A DNA stretch of 64,000 nt. It comes from Glandiceps talaboti (lineage: Eukaryota > Hemichordata > Enteropneusta > Spengelidae). The first letter of the stretch is position 1; each line of letters opens with the position of its first letter. Both the position numbers and the translations under genes were made by a program. Below are positions 12,010 through 23,015 of the stretch, in pieces. The stretch spans positions 6,854,399 to 6,918,398 of the forward strand of contig NC_135567.1 in the NCBI RefSeq assembly GCF_964340395.1. Reading direction: 5' to 3'. The notes beneath the pieces were generated by a model, which was given only the letters and a program-made list of their open reading frames with translations, searched no databases and was not told the origin of the DNA.

Positions 12010-13050
12010 AGCCTTCTATTAAAGAAACTTTTGATCAAAGGTAATCACGGTCATAATCTCAGGGTATTGCAAGAGGCTGGGGGGGGGGTTTCCTCATACC
12101 ATGCAAACATCCAACACATGCAGTAAAGGTGGAAGACTATTTACCATGTGAATTTTGCTTGGGGTATTTTATCAGAGGTGATCTTTGAAAACACCAAAGG
12201 TCTTGTGATTTAAAACCTACAATATATGGATCATCAAAAACAGAGCACAGGGAAGGTCAGTACATTTGTTACCAATTTGTCAAGCAGCAAATCAAGGTTT
12301 GATGGACAATGTGCTACCAAAGATGAACCAGGATGAAATTGCTAGAGTTGTATGAAGTGATCAACTGTGATATTGCAGCAAGTTGCAAGCTTATACAAGA
12401 AACAAGGAGCGGAACATTACTACTATATCAGTCAAAAGCTACGAGAATTGTGTAGATTTGTCATCTCAATGAGAAAGATCAGTAAAGGAGAAGTGACATC
12501 TTTCACAGATTGTATTCATCCACACAAGTTTGATTTGCTTGTTGCAGCTGTACAAAGTCTAGCTGGATATGATACAATTCCTCTTTTAAGATTCCTATTC
12601 TGGCCACAAAACTAGGAAACATTCCTCAGAAATGTGCAGCCATTTTACAAGGCAATGCCATTAAAACAGGAGATGATGACCTTTTAACCAGAGCCAGACA
12701 GTTTCTGCGACTTTGCACCTTGAAGAGGTCTGAAGACATAAGTTGCAATGCGCAGAAAACAATCAATGAACGGAAAAGAAATAAGCCAATGTTGTTACCA
12801 CTTGTAGATGATGTCAAAGCACTCGGCAGCCATACCGAGATAGTTGGTAAAATACTAAAGAGGAATTAAAGTTTAATCCAAATAACAAGCGTTAATTGCA
12901 ACTTTGTAGAGTTACCCTCTCACAGCTTATCATGTTCAATAGACAGAGAAGTGGGAAAATGGAGAGAATGACCATACATGACTATGACAATGTACATGGA
13001 GGGAATCCAAGTGGTGTTGTTGATTCATGCTTGTCAGAATTTGAGAAAGA
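12010..13050 (+). pseudogene. C-terminal continuation of the zinc-finger element
   Basis: Homology-like blocks continue in shifting frames. First comes GNHGHNLRVLQEAG, ended by a G9 run at 12080-12088. Beyond that, one frame over, is YLPCEFCLGYFIRGDL with a stop where Trp is expected, then KHQRSC: a second C-x2-C..H..C zinc-binding module. An open frame at 12367-12615 follows (YYYISQKLRELCRFVISMRK), then 12616-12868 (TRARQFLRLCTLKRSEDIS), and finally 12900-13050 (VTLSQLIMFNRQRSGKMERM). The last block resembles the region before the catalytic core of tyrosine-recombinase-like multicopy proteins. That core, with its R-HxxR-Y residues, is absent here. It is a decayed, 3'-truncated copy. The recombinase link is inference from remembered family resemblance. 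Confidence 0.5.
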
Positions 13051-13974
13051 CTGAAGACTTGTTACAGTTTACTGTGAATATATTGTGGTTATCTGATTGC
13101 AAAATGATAATCCAGTTACAACTAGTATAGTGTACATGATGACAGACAAAACCCAGTTTTCGCTCAAGATTTAAACTGAACACTACACTACCTACAGATA
13201 ATATTGACTACTAATTAACACATACAATATCTTTTTCATAATATAATTAACTGACAAATTTTTAGTGAATATATCTCTGGTTATTTGAAGAAAAAAAGAA
13301 AATCCTAGATGTAGCTGGTACAGGCTTAATTATGCTTTTTAAATTTATATCAAATTGACTGCCTCAAATTATATACAATAGGTTATTTTTTTAACACGCC
13401 CTTAGTTTCCAATATAGAAAAAGTATCATTGGTATGGGGTTTTCCACTTCTCTGATCAGCAGATGGGTTGCCCCTTCTCAGTTTGCAAGTCATGTGAGTA
13501 ACAACAGACTCTTAACAATGCTATTAATTTAGGAGAGACAATCACACTTCATGAAAAGTTTCTGGAACCTAAATTATATTTTCAACACATATTTAGAAAG
13601 ATTTGGCTGTAAAACATCAACAAGAACTTTTTATTGTAATTTAATTTCAGGCACATAAAAAAGAAAGAAGTGGCCAGATAATGAGAAGGCTTCTGCTTTA
13701 CAACATTTTGCAGTAGATATCAGTCTCCAGAATGTTCCAGGAAAATGAGAAAGTCAAGAATGTAAACAAAAGTAACCTGTTCTAAGTCATAGGAAATGGA
13801 CAGATATCAAGTTTGTTTTGTTTATAACAAAATACAGAAGCAGAAAAATGATCATAAGAAGATTTAAAAAACTCATGGTGTAGTGTTAAGTTAGAGATCA
13901 TTGTGACAGGTTCATAGTATTTGTTCTCGTTCTACAAGATTGCTTGTGTTTTAGTCACTGTAGTGTCACTAAAA
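13051..13974. other. AT-rich non-coding sequence
   Basis: No open frame of note, RNA gene or clear repeat is visible. Confidence 0.4.
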
Positions 13975-14929
13975 TTTTAAAAAATACCGCCAATGGCATT
14001 GTAGCACAACTGCAGTTTTCCAAAAATGGTTATCCATATGTTTGTCCTTGCTAACAATAGGTGTTCATTTGCTGAATGACTATCCAGTTGCCTATTCAAC
14101 CATGTTGCTATCTTTGCAATATACATTTGTACGTGATCATTTGGCTGTTGCTATGGGCGTGGTGATGTTGCTAGGCAAATTTGGATACATTTTTTGAATG
14201 ATTACTCACTTTCCTACCAGATGATATTGTTTGACCAAAATATACTGCCATTTGGTTGTTGTTAAGGGATTGGTCATGATTGCTAAGGCCAATTGTGTCA
14301 AAATATTTTGAAGAAAATCTGTGGAATAACACTTCTAGAAACATTTCACCAAGTTTCAGTCTCATTGACCAAGTACTTTTTGAGCTATACATATTTGACC
14401 AAAATTCACATGTTTACACTTAATTTGCATATTACTGAGGAGATCATTATATGCTTAATATTTCTTCATCTATACACCAACAGATGCATCCTTGTTAAAT
14501 TTCAGCCCAATCCCCTCAATAGTTTTGGAATGATAGGTTTTTGACCAAAAAGACACATTTTTAGCCCTAATTTGTATATTACTAAGGGAATCATCATGTC
14601 ATGAACAAACCTTAATTTACTCACCCCTAAGAATGTTTCCAAAAACTTTCAGGCCAATCTCCACGGTAGTTTTGAAGTTTAAGTTTTTTGACCAAAAACA
14701 ATTTTTTTTTTTACCTAAAACACACATCTCTGATGCTATCAATTTTCAAAATTCCCAACTAGACACCCAAAGTAACATGACCACCAAATATTAATTTAAA
14801 GCAATCGGTCCAGCAGTTTTTTACTTTAAGTTATTTACACACACACACACATCCCCCCCCCCCCCCACACACACACACACAGACAGACATGCCTAAAGCA
14901 CTACTGAACCTTCAGCCCAGTTGTGCTAA
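13975..14929 (+). mobile_element. Near full-length hairpin-tailed element (~955 bp)
   Basis: The left end is 'ccgccaatggcattgtagca' followed by 'caactg'. The right end is the hairpin AGCACTACTGAACC...AGCCCAGTTGTGCT at 14898-14928. The left GTAGCACAACTG and right CAGTTGTGCTAA are short inverted ends. The interior has repeated ~100-200-bp motifs: 'ggctgttgctatgggcgtgg', 'ttgctaggca', 'tttgaccaaaa', 'catattactgagggatcat'-like blocks. A C14 run and CA/CAGA tracts lie before the hairpin. No coding capacity is visible, so it is non-autonomous. The class is uncertain. A hairpin followed by CTAA recalls a Helitron 3' end (hairpin plus CTRR), but the inverted ends suggest a MITE instead. Confidence 0.7.
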
Positions 14930-15225
14930 ACAGGTTTCCAAGCAACGTCAAACTGAGGTTAATCTTGATGCCATTGACATTGAGATGTGAAGTAGTCCAT
15001 AAAAGATTTAATGGTTTCATTTCATCAATAAAACAAGAATCTTTCATTTCTAGGCCGAGTCAAAGCATCATTGAACACAATAAATCATGTTTTAAAAAAA
15101 AAAAAAAAACATCTCGCTTTCATTTGAGGAATTTTTCATCTAGACACCCTAAGTAGTGTCCCCACCAAATATCAAGCCGATCGGTTTGACGGTTTTTGAC
15201 TTTGTCATTTACACACACACACACA

Positions 15226-15278
<53 letters not shown>

Positions 15279-15326
15279 TTCTCCATGGCGCTAGCACTAC
15301 TGAACCTCAGTTCAGTTGTGCTAAAA
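14930..15326 (+). mobile_element. Second, 5'-truncated copy of the hairpin-tailed element
   Basis: It starts directly after the previous copy with 'caggtttccaagcaacgtca' and shares 'gacattgagatgtgaagtag' with the copy at 19200-19640. It carries A15 at 15092, (CA)n/(GCAC)n at 15209-15278 and the terminal hairpin at 15293-15324. The two tails are only ~400 bp apart, a head-to-tail arrangement. Confidence 0.7.
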
Positions 15327-16118
15327 ACAAAGACACAGCATCTCTGTCCTTTGGGATACTGATCATGTGTATTATAGTGATCTCATGACCAGAATTTTCA
15401 GAATAATTTGAATGTCAGCCAAGATTACGTATAAGAGAACCGATCATACATTTAAAGTCTTGACATTCAATATGCGCTATAAGTTATGATAACTTGATTT
15501 GTTTGTTGTAGATTGTCACACAATTGCTAATGCACATGGCTCAGTCAATGACATCTGTCAATCAATGACGGTGATTTGTCAATAGCACATCTATGACAAA
15601 ATCCAGGTTATGTATTCTGCCATCAAGATATCTCACATTGTAGTATACATTTACGTTACAGTACTTTTGGTTCACATTTGTTCTTTATTGTTTAAAGTGG
15701 GCAATATTTTTTGGACAAGAACATTATTTTTAACTGGATCATAAGTCTGTTTTGTGTTCATGTCTTACCATGACATGTTTTATTTTGTTTCATTTTTAGT
15801 TTAAGATTTTTTTAAGTCTTTCCTAGATGTGGTATCACCTAATGCATAGACTAAAGATGCAAAGACTTGTCAGGAATAACTAAATATAAATAAATATTGT
15901 GGACATGGGCAAACACGTATAGCACAAAAAGTTGTAGTTTCGAATCAAAACTGATATTTGCATTCAAACATTTTTAACGTTAGTGCCTGTTTAGCTATTG
16001 TTGTCAATATTCCATTGTAATCATCTTATCTTTATGTCAACCACTCTGCAATCAATGTTGTTTTGTAACTAAATATTGTTTTTATTATTAGCAATGAGCT
16101 ACTTATTGATACACTTAC
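15327..16118 (-). other. Intron 2 region of the ankyrin gene, no feature seen
   Basis: This lies downstream of the ankyrin exon on the minus strand. I found no further ankyrin exon in it. Confidence 0.4.
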
Positions 16119-16217
16119 CCAATATCGCCTGTCATCCTTACTATTCACATCATAACCATTCTTCAAGTAGAATTTAACCTTCTCTATATCTCCACATTCA
16201 ACAGCATCAATGAGATC
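16119..16217 (-). CDS. Ankyrin-repeat exon 2 (99 bp, 33 codons)
   Basis: Read on the minus strand, this exon encodes one whole ankyrin repeat: DLIDAVECGDIEKVKFYLKN, then GYDVNSKDDRRYW. It shows the family pattern of two helices followed by a G-x-DVN-x-KD turn. Ankyrin repeats stack to bind protein partners; no enzyme activity is implied. The acceptor is TTTGTTTTATATCAG at 16218-16232 and the donor is GTAAGT at 16113-16118. The exon is exactly 99 bp, phase 0 at both ends, one exon per 33-residue repeat. It joins in frame to exon 1 at 24522-24551. Later exons are not found and probably lie at lower coordinates or beyond the window. This is the best-supported host gene in the window; the ortholog cannot be named from 43 residues. 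Confidence 0.85.
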
Positions 16218-16317
16218 CTGATATAAAACAAACATATACAATGATTAGACTAATTTACACCAGTTTCACAAATAATGTCAAAATTACATTAAAAATATAC
16301 TTACTGCAAACCCAGTG

Positions 16318-16691
16318 TTAAAGTGACCAAATTAATGAGGATTAGGTATTTATTTTGAATTTTGAATTTATAAAACAACTTTACTGTATTTTCTAATTGA
16401 AAAAAAAAATAATGTGAAATAATATCTGCCAATTCCTTGTTTGTAACTCTGTAAATTGAAAATCAATAAAATATGTCTAAAATGTTTGTTAATATGCAAA
16501 AAAATAACAAAGTGTTTACACTTTTTTCATCTTTTTTTCATCTTTTTGTAATCAAATGAGTTACAAACAAGGTTTTGGTATTTATAATATGTTATTTCAT
16601 ATTATTTGTTAAATTAGGAAAACAGTAAAGTTGTATTATGAATTAAAAATCCAAAATAAATACCTAATTCTCATCCATATGGCCACTTTAA
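16318..16691. mobile_element. TTAA-flanked foldback MITE (366 bp)
   Basis: The body at 16322-16687 begins AGTGACCA and ends TGGCCACT. It is flanked by TTAA on both sides (16318-16321, 16688-16691). The two halves are imperfect inverted copies over about 150 bp each: 'ggtatttattttgaattttg' on the left against 'caaaataaatacctaattct' on the right, and 'ccttgtttgtaactc' against 'gagttacaaacaagg'. There is no coding capacity. TTAA target duplications are typical of piggyBac and Kolobok superfamilies; which one applies here cannot be told. Confidence 0.8.
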
Positions 16692-17629
16692 TAATATTTT
16701 AATATTTCCTTTTAGACAACATTTAAATATATATATCAAAAATATACATAAGGTAGCTGTCTATTTTATCATTCACACAAATGATATTATGTAATATTAT
16801 ATGATTAATATGTCATTTATATCAATCTATTTTAATTTATATCAATCCATATAAAACACATTTATTTGTCACTTCAATTCAAACATATGATTATTGTAAA
16901 ACACAGGTAGGGTTGATTTGCACAGTTTGATTTGAGATCAATATCATTTTGTCAAATCACAACAACCCGGAAAGACTTTACGTAATGGTATGACAAAAAT
17001 CATTAGATTAGCTTTGTAGATCAAATGATTTATAAAGGTTATAAGACACAAATAGTTCAAAGTTGTTTTAGCATTAAGTTTTCAATCTGTCAAAATCTAG
17101 TTAAAGCTGACCACTAGGTGGCGGTATGATCAGCAGATTAGTCAGCTGTAACAATGAAAGTCATTCTGATGAAGATCGTCAACAAGACAGATCAAAAGCT
17201 CAATGCTAAAAACATTTTGAACTGCTTGTGCGTTATATCATTATGTAATACATTCACAATGCTAAAACATGTAACATTAAAAAGCTATATTGATGATGGA
17301 CAACTGATATATACACATACTCTATGTAAATTAGAATATTAACACATGTATCTGTGTTATGGTTTCAAAGAATTACTAGACTGTAAGATATGTCTTGACG
17401 TTCCGCCCTCACTGGCCTCTGATGTGTGAGGGCGCCCCATCATGGTGTACCTTACAGACTAAAGAATTACATGATTATACATATTTACAAAGTTTGAGGA
17501 AATTTAAATCTGACCATGTCATTAGATACATTTAAATATTTACAAGATACGTATTCATGTATGACGCCACTGTACTACACCTAGCCATTTCACAGCTACA
17601 GACTTTATAGTCACATTGGCGGGGGTGTA
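16692..17629. other. Intronic AT-rich sequence with one conspicuous site
   Basis: No exon is visible. It contains the CTCF-like site below and an 8-bp perfect hairpin GCCCTCAC (17405-17412) / GTGAGGGC (17426-17433). Confidence 0.4.
17108..17126 (+). promoter_or_regulatory. CTCF-binding-site match
   Basis: TGACCACTAGGTGGCGGTA agrees at all 19 positions with the degenerate CTCF consensus YGRCCASYAGRKGGCRSYV. CTCF is conserved across bilaterians and organises chromatin loops and boundaries. The site lies inside the long first intron of the ankyrin gene, about 7.4 kb downstream of its start. Occupancy is not shown by sequence alone. Confidence 0.55.
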
Positions 17630-17702
17630 GCTGCCTGCTGGGGGAGGAGTGGGGGTGTAGCTGCCTGCTGGGGGGTGTAACTGCCTGTCAGGGGGGGGGG
17701 GG
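17620..17702. repeat. G-rich short tandem repeat
   Basis: Three imperfect units of 'gggggtgtagctgcctgctg' end in a G11 run at 17691. G-quadruplex formation is possible on this strand. Confidence 0.6.
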
Positions 17703-17974
17703 TAGCCCCCTCAATGGCAAGAGGCTGGGTAACCAAGCCTACAGACTTTAAATGGATGTATTTAAATAAATTGGTGACAATGGCGTTATAGCACAATGGT
17801 GTTATAGCATACAATCCATTGCAGCCTCTATGAGTGCACAAGATTAAAGGATTCACATTTCAACATCTATCCTACCAGGTCCCCAATTAATACAGCTAGG
17901 TTAACCAAAGTGCAATTGTGGTTCAAATCTTACCCAAGAACTTTAGTCATTCAGAAACAAATGTCAGCAACGGG

Positions 17975-18960
17975 CTCAACCCTGCAACCTGAACATTCCT
18001 AGCCAGCCACTCTAAACATTCAACCATCATGACTCTACAACCTGCAACCTGCAGATTTCTAGCCAGCCACTCTAAACATTCAACCATCATGACTCTACAA
18101 CCTGCAACCTGCAGATTTCTAGCCAGCCACTCTAAACATTCAACCATCATGACTCTACAACCTGCAACCTGCAGATTTCTAGCCAGCCACTCTAAACATT
18201 CAACCATCATGACTCTACAACCTGCAACCTGCAGATTTCTAGCCAGCCACTCTAAACATTCAACCATCATGACTCTACAACCTGCAACCTGCAGATTTCT
18301 AGCCAGCCACTCTAAACATTCAACCATCATGACTCTACAACCTGCAACCTGCAGATTTCTAGCCAGCCACTCTAAACATTCAACCATCATGACTCTACAA
18401 CCTGCAACCTGCAGATTTCTAGCCAGCCACTCTAAACATTCAACCATCACAACTCTACAACCTACAACCTGCAGATTCCTAGCCAGCCACTCTAAACATT
18501 CAACCACTACAACCTGCAACCTGCAGATTTCTAGCCAGCCACTCTAAACATTCAACCATCACAACTCTACAACCTGCAACCTGCAGATTCCTAGCCAGCC
18601 ACTCTAAACATTCAACCACTACAACCTGCAACCTGCAGATTTCTAGCCAGCCACTCTAAACATTCAACCATCATGACTCTACAACCTGCAACCTGCAGAT
18701 TCCTAGCCAGCCACTCTAAACATTCAACCACTACAACCTGCAACCTGCAGATTCCTAGCCAGCCACTCTAAACATTCAACCACTACAACCTGCAACCTGC
18801 AGATTCCTATCCAGCCACTCTAAACATTCAACCATCACAACTCTACAACCTGCAACCTGCAGATTCCTAGCCAGCCACTCTAAACATTCAACCATCATGA
18901 CCCTACAACCTGCAACCTGCAGATTTCTAGCCAGCCACTCTAAACATTCAACCATCATGA
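17975..18960. repeat. 60-bp minisatellite, about 17 copies
   Basis: The unit includes GACTCTACAACCTGCAACCT, GCAGATTTCTAGCCAGCCAC and TCTAAACATTCAACCATCAT. Seven central copies are identical. Later copies drop 8 bp (CAACCACTACAACC in place of CAACCATCATGACTCTACAACC) or carry TTCCT for TTTCT. As 60 is divisible by 3, long frames stay open on both strands (20-residue period); these are not genes. Confidence 0.95.
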
Positions 18961-19169
18961 TTGCACATCTATCCACTTGCCTTATACCAATGATGTTATT
19001 GTACAATATATATATATGACTAGTTCATTATTGCTATGAGTATAGTCTACATTGTAGTAGTTTTAGCATATATGTGTTCACCCGCCAAATGTTTAATTTG
19101 TCTACACAACCCTGTTGTTACATTCCCCACATACGCCATCAATCGGAGGTTGCTATGGGTGAGGTATCA

Positions 19170-19499
19170 ATATTTTAGCATGTGAGTTCACTTTTGGATA
19201 TTAACAGGCCTAGGTTGCCAAGCAACCTTAAACAGATGTTAATCTTAACACCATTGACATTGAGATGTGAAGTAGCCCATAAAAGATTTAATGATTTCAT
19301 TACATCAATAAAACAAGAATTTTTCATTTCCAGGCTGAAGTCAAAGCATTTTGTAATACAACAAATCACATTTCTAAACGTAAAATACACATTTCTGATG
19401 CGATCATTTTCATTTGAACAATTTCCCAACTAGACAACCAAAGTAACGTGACCACCAAATATCAAAGCAATCGGTCTAGCAGTTTTTTACTTTAAGTTG

Positions 19500-19534
<35 letters not shown>

Positions 19535-19539
19535 CCTCA

Positions 19540-19590
<51 letters not shown>

Positions 19591-19640
19591 TTAGCGATCC
19601 CTACAGCACTACTGAACCTTATCAATTCAGTTGTGCTAAA
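19170..19640 (+). mobile_element. Hairpin-tailed element, 3' half
   Basis: It shares 'gacattgagatgtgaagtag' and 'aaaagatttaatgatttcat' with 14930-15326. It has long (CA)n at 19502-19585 and the terminal hairpin at 19605-19637, with a TCAA insertion in the loop. Confidence 0.75.
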
Positions 19641-20649
19641 AATGAGTTAAAGGGGAACACCACTCAGTGAAATAATTGTATTTCCTGAGAGTTTTTTGGT
19701 TTTAGATGACAATTTGTATAGTCATGATGACTCTTGGTTCCTTTTAAGTCTTCAATGGGCAAACTAATAATATTGGTATGCATCCAAAGTTCACAAAAAT
19801 ACATTCATTTCTCCAGTAACACCACTTTTCTGGATTAGAACCGTTAAAGGGGCGTGGTTTGCAACGTCTATCTTTTTGGGGGTTATTTTTTGTTACCTGT
19901 ATGTACCACTGACTGTAACTTGTTTAATGGTCAGTAATTCATATGCAAAGCCTATACCCTGTTATCTAATGTATTCTATACTAAGGAATACCATAATATT
20001 CTTTTATACTTACAGTATCACAGTAGTTTATAGAGTGAGAATTTTGCAAGCGACTACCAGTCATTACACAAGTAGCAGTGAATGACTGTTTATTTGACGA
20101 ACCAAAATTATGTATTCTCCTACCTATTATTATGTTGTGACTCACATTTATACAATTACCGATAGTTGATTACATACTTTTCAGGATGAATGTCATTATA
20201 TTGAAATGACAGTTCCAAAAAATAATTCCAGTTGTAGCTAGTTTAGCTTTAATAATTTATCAACTTTTGTAGAACAGTCTATGACAACTTGCTGCTTTCA
20301 CTTGATTCTAGTATTATAAAAGTCAAACACAAGAATTTGCAAGTTTTGCTCAAATTTCATGTAAAAATCCTGGTTTTCTGGGGCAAACTGTCAAATTTAC
20401 ATACTATCACAGAATGGGTGTGTGACTCCCTAGCTTACTCATATCTGACAGCTGGCCCCTTAGTAAAGGCTTCAAACTGTGAGTTATGTTAACCTGTTAT
20501 AACTAGCTTTGAGTTACCTCATCGTGTGGATAATTCTCGTCAAACGGTGCTCAAAGAGTTAACAGACATGAATTGTCTCATGGCCTATCCTCATAAATAT
20601 GGAATGGTTGAACATTGCATGCCCATTAGTATTGATCACATGTACATAC
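19641..20649. other. Intronic AT-rich sequence, nothing recognised
   Basis: Small open frames here have no domain, codon pattern or splice context that would support a gene. Confidence 0.4.
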
Positions 20650-20855
20650 ACATTTTAGACCAAAACCAGTCCCTTGGGAGAACTTTTTTGGTCTCATAAT
20701 TTTAAAATGTTTTTGAATTTGTTATCCTTTTCCAAATTTGAAGGAAAATGTGGTCAACTTTCTTTATTCATTTGTCTTTCAATTCCCGACCCACCAAATA
20801 TCATGGCAATCGGTTCAGCGGTTTTTGACTGTAAGTTGTTTATACACACATCCAC

Positions 20856-20912
<57 letters not shown>

Positions 20913-20962
20913 TGCCACGCTATTCCTATAGCACTACTGAACCTCAGTTCAGTTGTGCTAAA
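20650..20962 (+). mobile_element. Hairpin-tailed element, 3' end
   Basis: 'caccaaatatcatggcaatc' and 'ggttcagcggtttttgac' precede a (CAGA)12 tract at 20865-20912. The perfect-type hairpin AGCACTACTGAACC / AGTTCAGTTGTGCT lies at 20930-20959. Confidence 0.75.
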
Positions 20963-22064
20963 AACTCGACATAATCAATGTTGCTGGTGTTTTTCATAGT
21001 TCATTTTAAACTCATTTAAAATTAAGAATGTGATATTAGTGGTATGGATTTTAGACTATCTAGGATAAGTTTATCAGACTGCCATGCCTCCATCTTGTGA
21101 GAAATTATCACATTGAAGGTGTAGTCCAGTGTCCATCAGTTACACCTTCATTTCTGTACAGTGGCATAATAATTAAACCAAAGACCATCCCTAGTTTTAC
21201 TTAAATCCACATAAACATTCTCACACCATAGCTAATATAACTAATAAACCTGTTTACAGATAAAGTGCCAAGCTACACCCTGAGACCATTTGTGGTAGTT
21301 ATATCTTCATATGATATATGTTATTCTTCTCAAAAATAAGATTCATGGTAAATAATACAAGTACTGTGAATGGCATCACACATAATTACATTTTTGTCAG
21401 TTACTAACAGTATGCTGAGTGTGGGTACATGTAGTTAAAGAGTTTAGGATTTTCAAAATCCAAACTGTGATACATAGTAATCATTCTACTGAAAACAATG
21501 GTTTTAGAATTTGTAACAGAGAGAGTGGTGATAGCATAGCAGTAAATATCAATATTAATGTCTTGATATTGGGTTATATGCCTTCAGTGCAATGATATAA
21601 TCAACACTATGCGTAGCGGAGTGCTGATTGTATATTTACACCAAAGGCATTTAACAAAAGATCCAAGCTCTAATATTTGTATTACATGTCTCTAAAGATA
21701 TTATGTTCATTTGATAAATTTCATGTCAGAAACATTAAAAAAAGAATACAACTTGAATATTTGTCAATGTAAAATGTGGTGTTTGAATATAAGATGCATT
21801 AATAAATTACAGTATAGACTAAACTAAAATCAAACTACAACTCTTTTTGTATATCAACCTGGAACTATTTCGGCAAAGTGCAATAAAGTTCATATTTGTT
21901 GAGAAAGATATACTGCTAGATGGAAATTCTGCTGTAAAAACTACTTACAGGTTACACTACTGAATGACATCACAACTATATCTATATATACTATTACGGC
22001 AACAGTTTGTAACTTAGTAAAGTAAAGTTAGCTTGTCTGTAGAGCGTGGTGTAATCTCCTGCAT
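20963..22064. other. Intronic AT-rich sequence, nothing recognised
   Basis: No exon, RNA gene or clear repeat is visible. Confidence 0.4.
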
Positions 22065-22388
22065 GATGTATGTATGTATGTATGTATGTATGTATGTATG
22101 TATGCATGCATGCATGCATGTATGTATGTATGTATGTATGTATGTATGTATGTATGTATGTATGTATGTATGCATGCATGTATGTATACATGTATGTATG
22201 TATGTATGCATGTATGTATGTATGTATGTATGTATGTATGTAGGTATGTATGTATGTATGCATGCATGCATGTATGTATGTATGTATGTATGTATGTATG
22301 TATGTATGTATGTATGTATGTATGTGTGTGTGTATGTATGTATGTGTGTGTATGGATGTATGGATGTATATATATATATATATATATA
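22065..22388. repeat. (TATG)n microsatellite ending in (TA)n
   Basis: About 80 tetranucleotides of TATG with TGCA interruptions end in a short (TA) tract. Reading frames through it (Tyr/Val/Cys/Met or Ile/His/Thr) are artefacts. Confidence 0.97.
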
Positions 22389-22444
22389 ACTCGGTGAGTA
22401 TCAATCTGCTAAGACAGTGCTCTATACCGCAGTGGCAGAGCGTA

Positions 22445-22558
22445 ATAGTTTTGGTAGTACTGGAACTCTTTCTTGGTTGTAACTCGGAGTTTCACGCATA
22501 AAGCGATCATCATGTTGTCTGAGTTACAACCAAGAAAGAGTTCCAGTACTACCAAAAC

Positions 22559-22561
<3 letters not shown>
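22445..22561. repeat. Perfect 41-bp inverted repeat
   Basis: The arms at 22445-22485 and 22521-22561 are identical in inverse orientation, with a 35-base spacer. The structure sits between two microsatellites: (TATG)n/(TA)n to the left and (TA)n(TG)n at 22560-22627 to the right. Confidence 0.95.
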
Positions 22562-22590
<29 letters not shown>

Positions 22591-22596
22591 AGTGTG

Positions 22597-22627
<31 letters not shown>

Positions 22628-22639
22628 CTATAGAACCCT

Positions 22640-23015
22640 AAAAGAATAAAAGTAGCGCCAATGGCACTGTAGGACAACTGTATTTGGCTGTTGCTATGGC
22701 GTGGTCTTGTTGCTAGGCATATTTGCATACATTTGTTTATCTTTATTCTCATACCTACCCATCCATGTTTTCTTTGTAATATGCATCATCATTTCAGTGT
22801 TGTCAACAATAACTCCATCCGATCCCCTCCATCCCCACCGTTCACCATGCAGTTTCAAGATATAAGTTTTTGACCCAAATTGAGATTTTACACCTAATTT
22901 GCATATCGCTGATGGGATCATCATGTTGTGAATACACTTTCATCTACACATCCCCTGATGCATCCCCGTTAACTTTCAGCTGAATCTGCTAACTAGTTTG
23001 GAAGTATAGATATCG
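22640..23015 (+). mobile_element. Hairpin-tailed element, 5' part
   Basis: The left-end signature 'agcgccaatggcactgtagg' is followed by 'ggctgttgctatggcgtgg' and 'gttgctaggcatatttgcat', matching 13975-14400. It is truncated before the tail. Immediately upstream is a (TG)n tract at 22576-22627. Confidence 0.7.

Noticed and set aside
17947-19006. 20-residue repeat proteins on both strands
   Set aside because: The 60-bp minisatellite is a multiple of three without stops; there is no flanking coding sequence in frame.
22014-22501. His/Thr/Ile/Tyr and Val/Cys/Met reading frames
   Set aside because: (TATG)n microsatellite translation.
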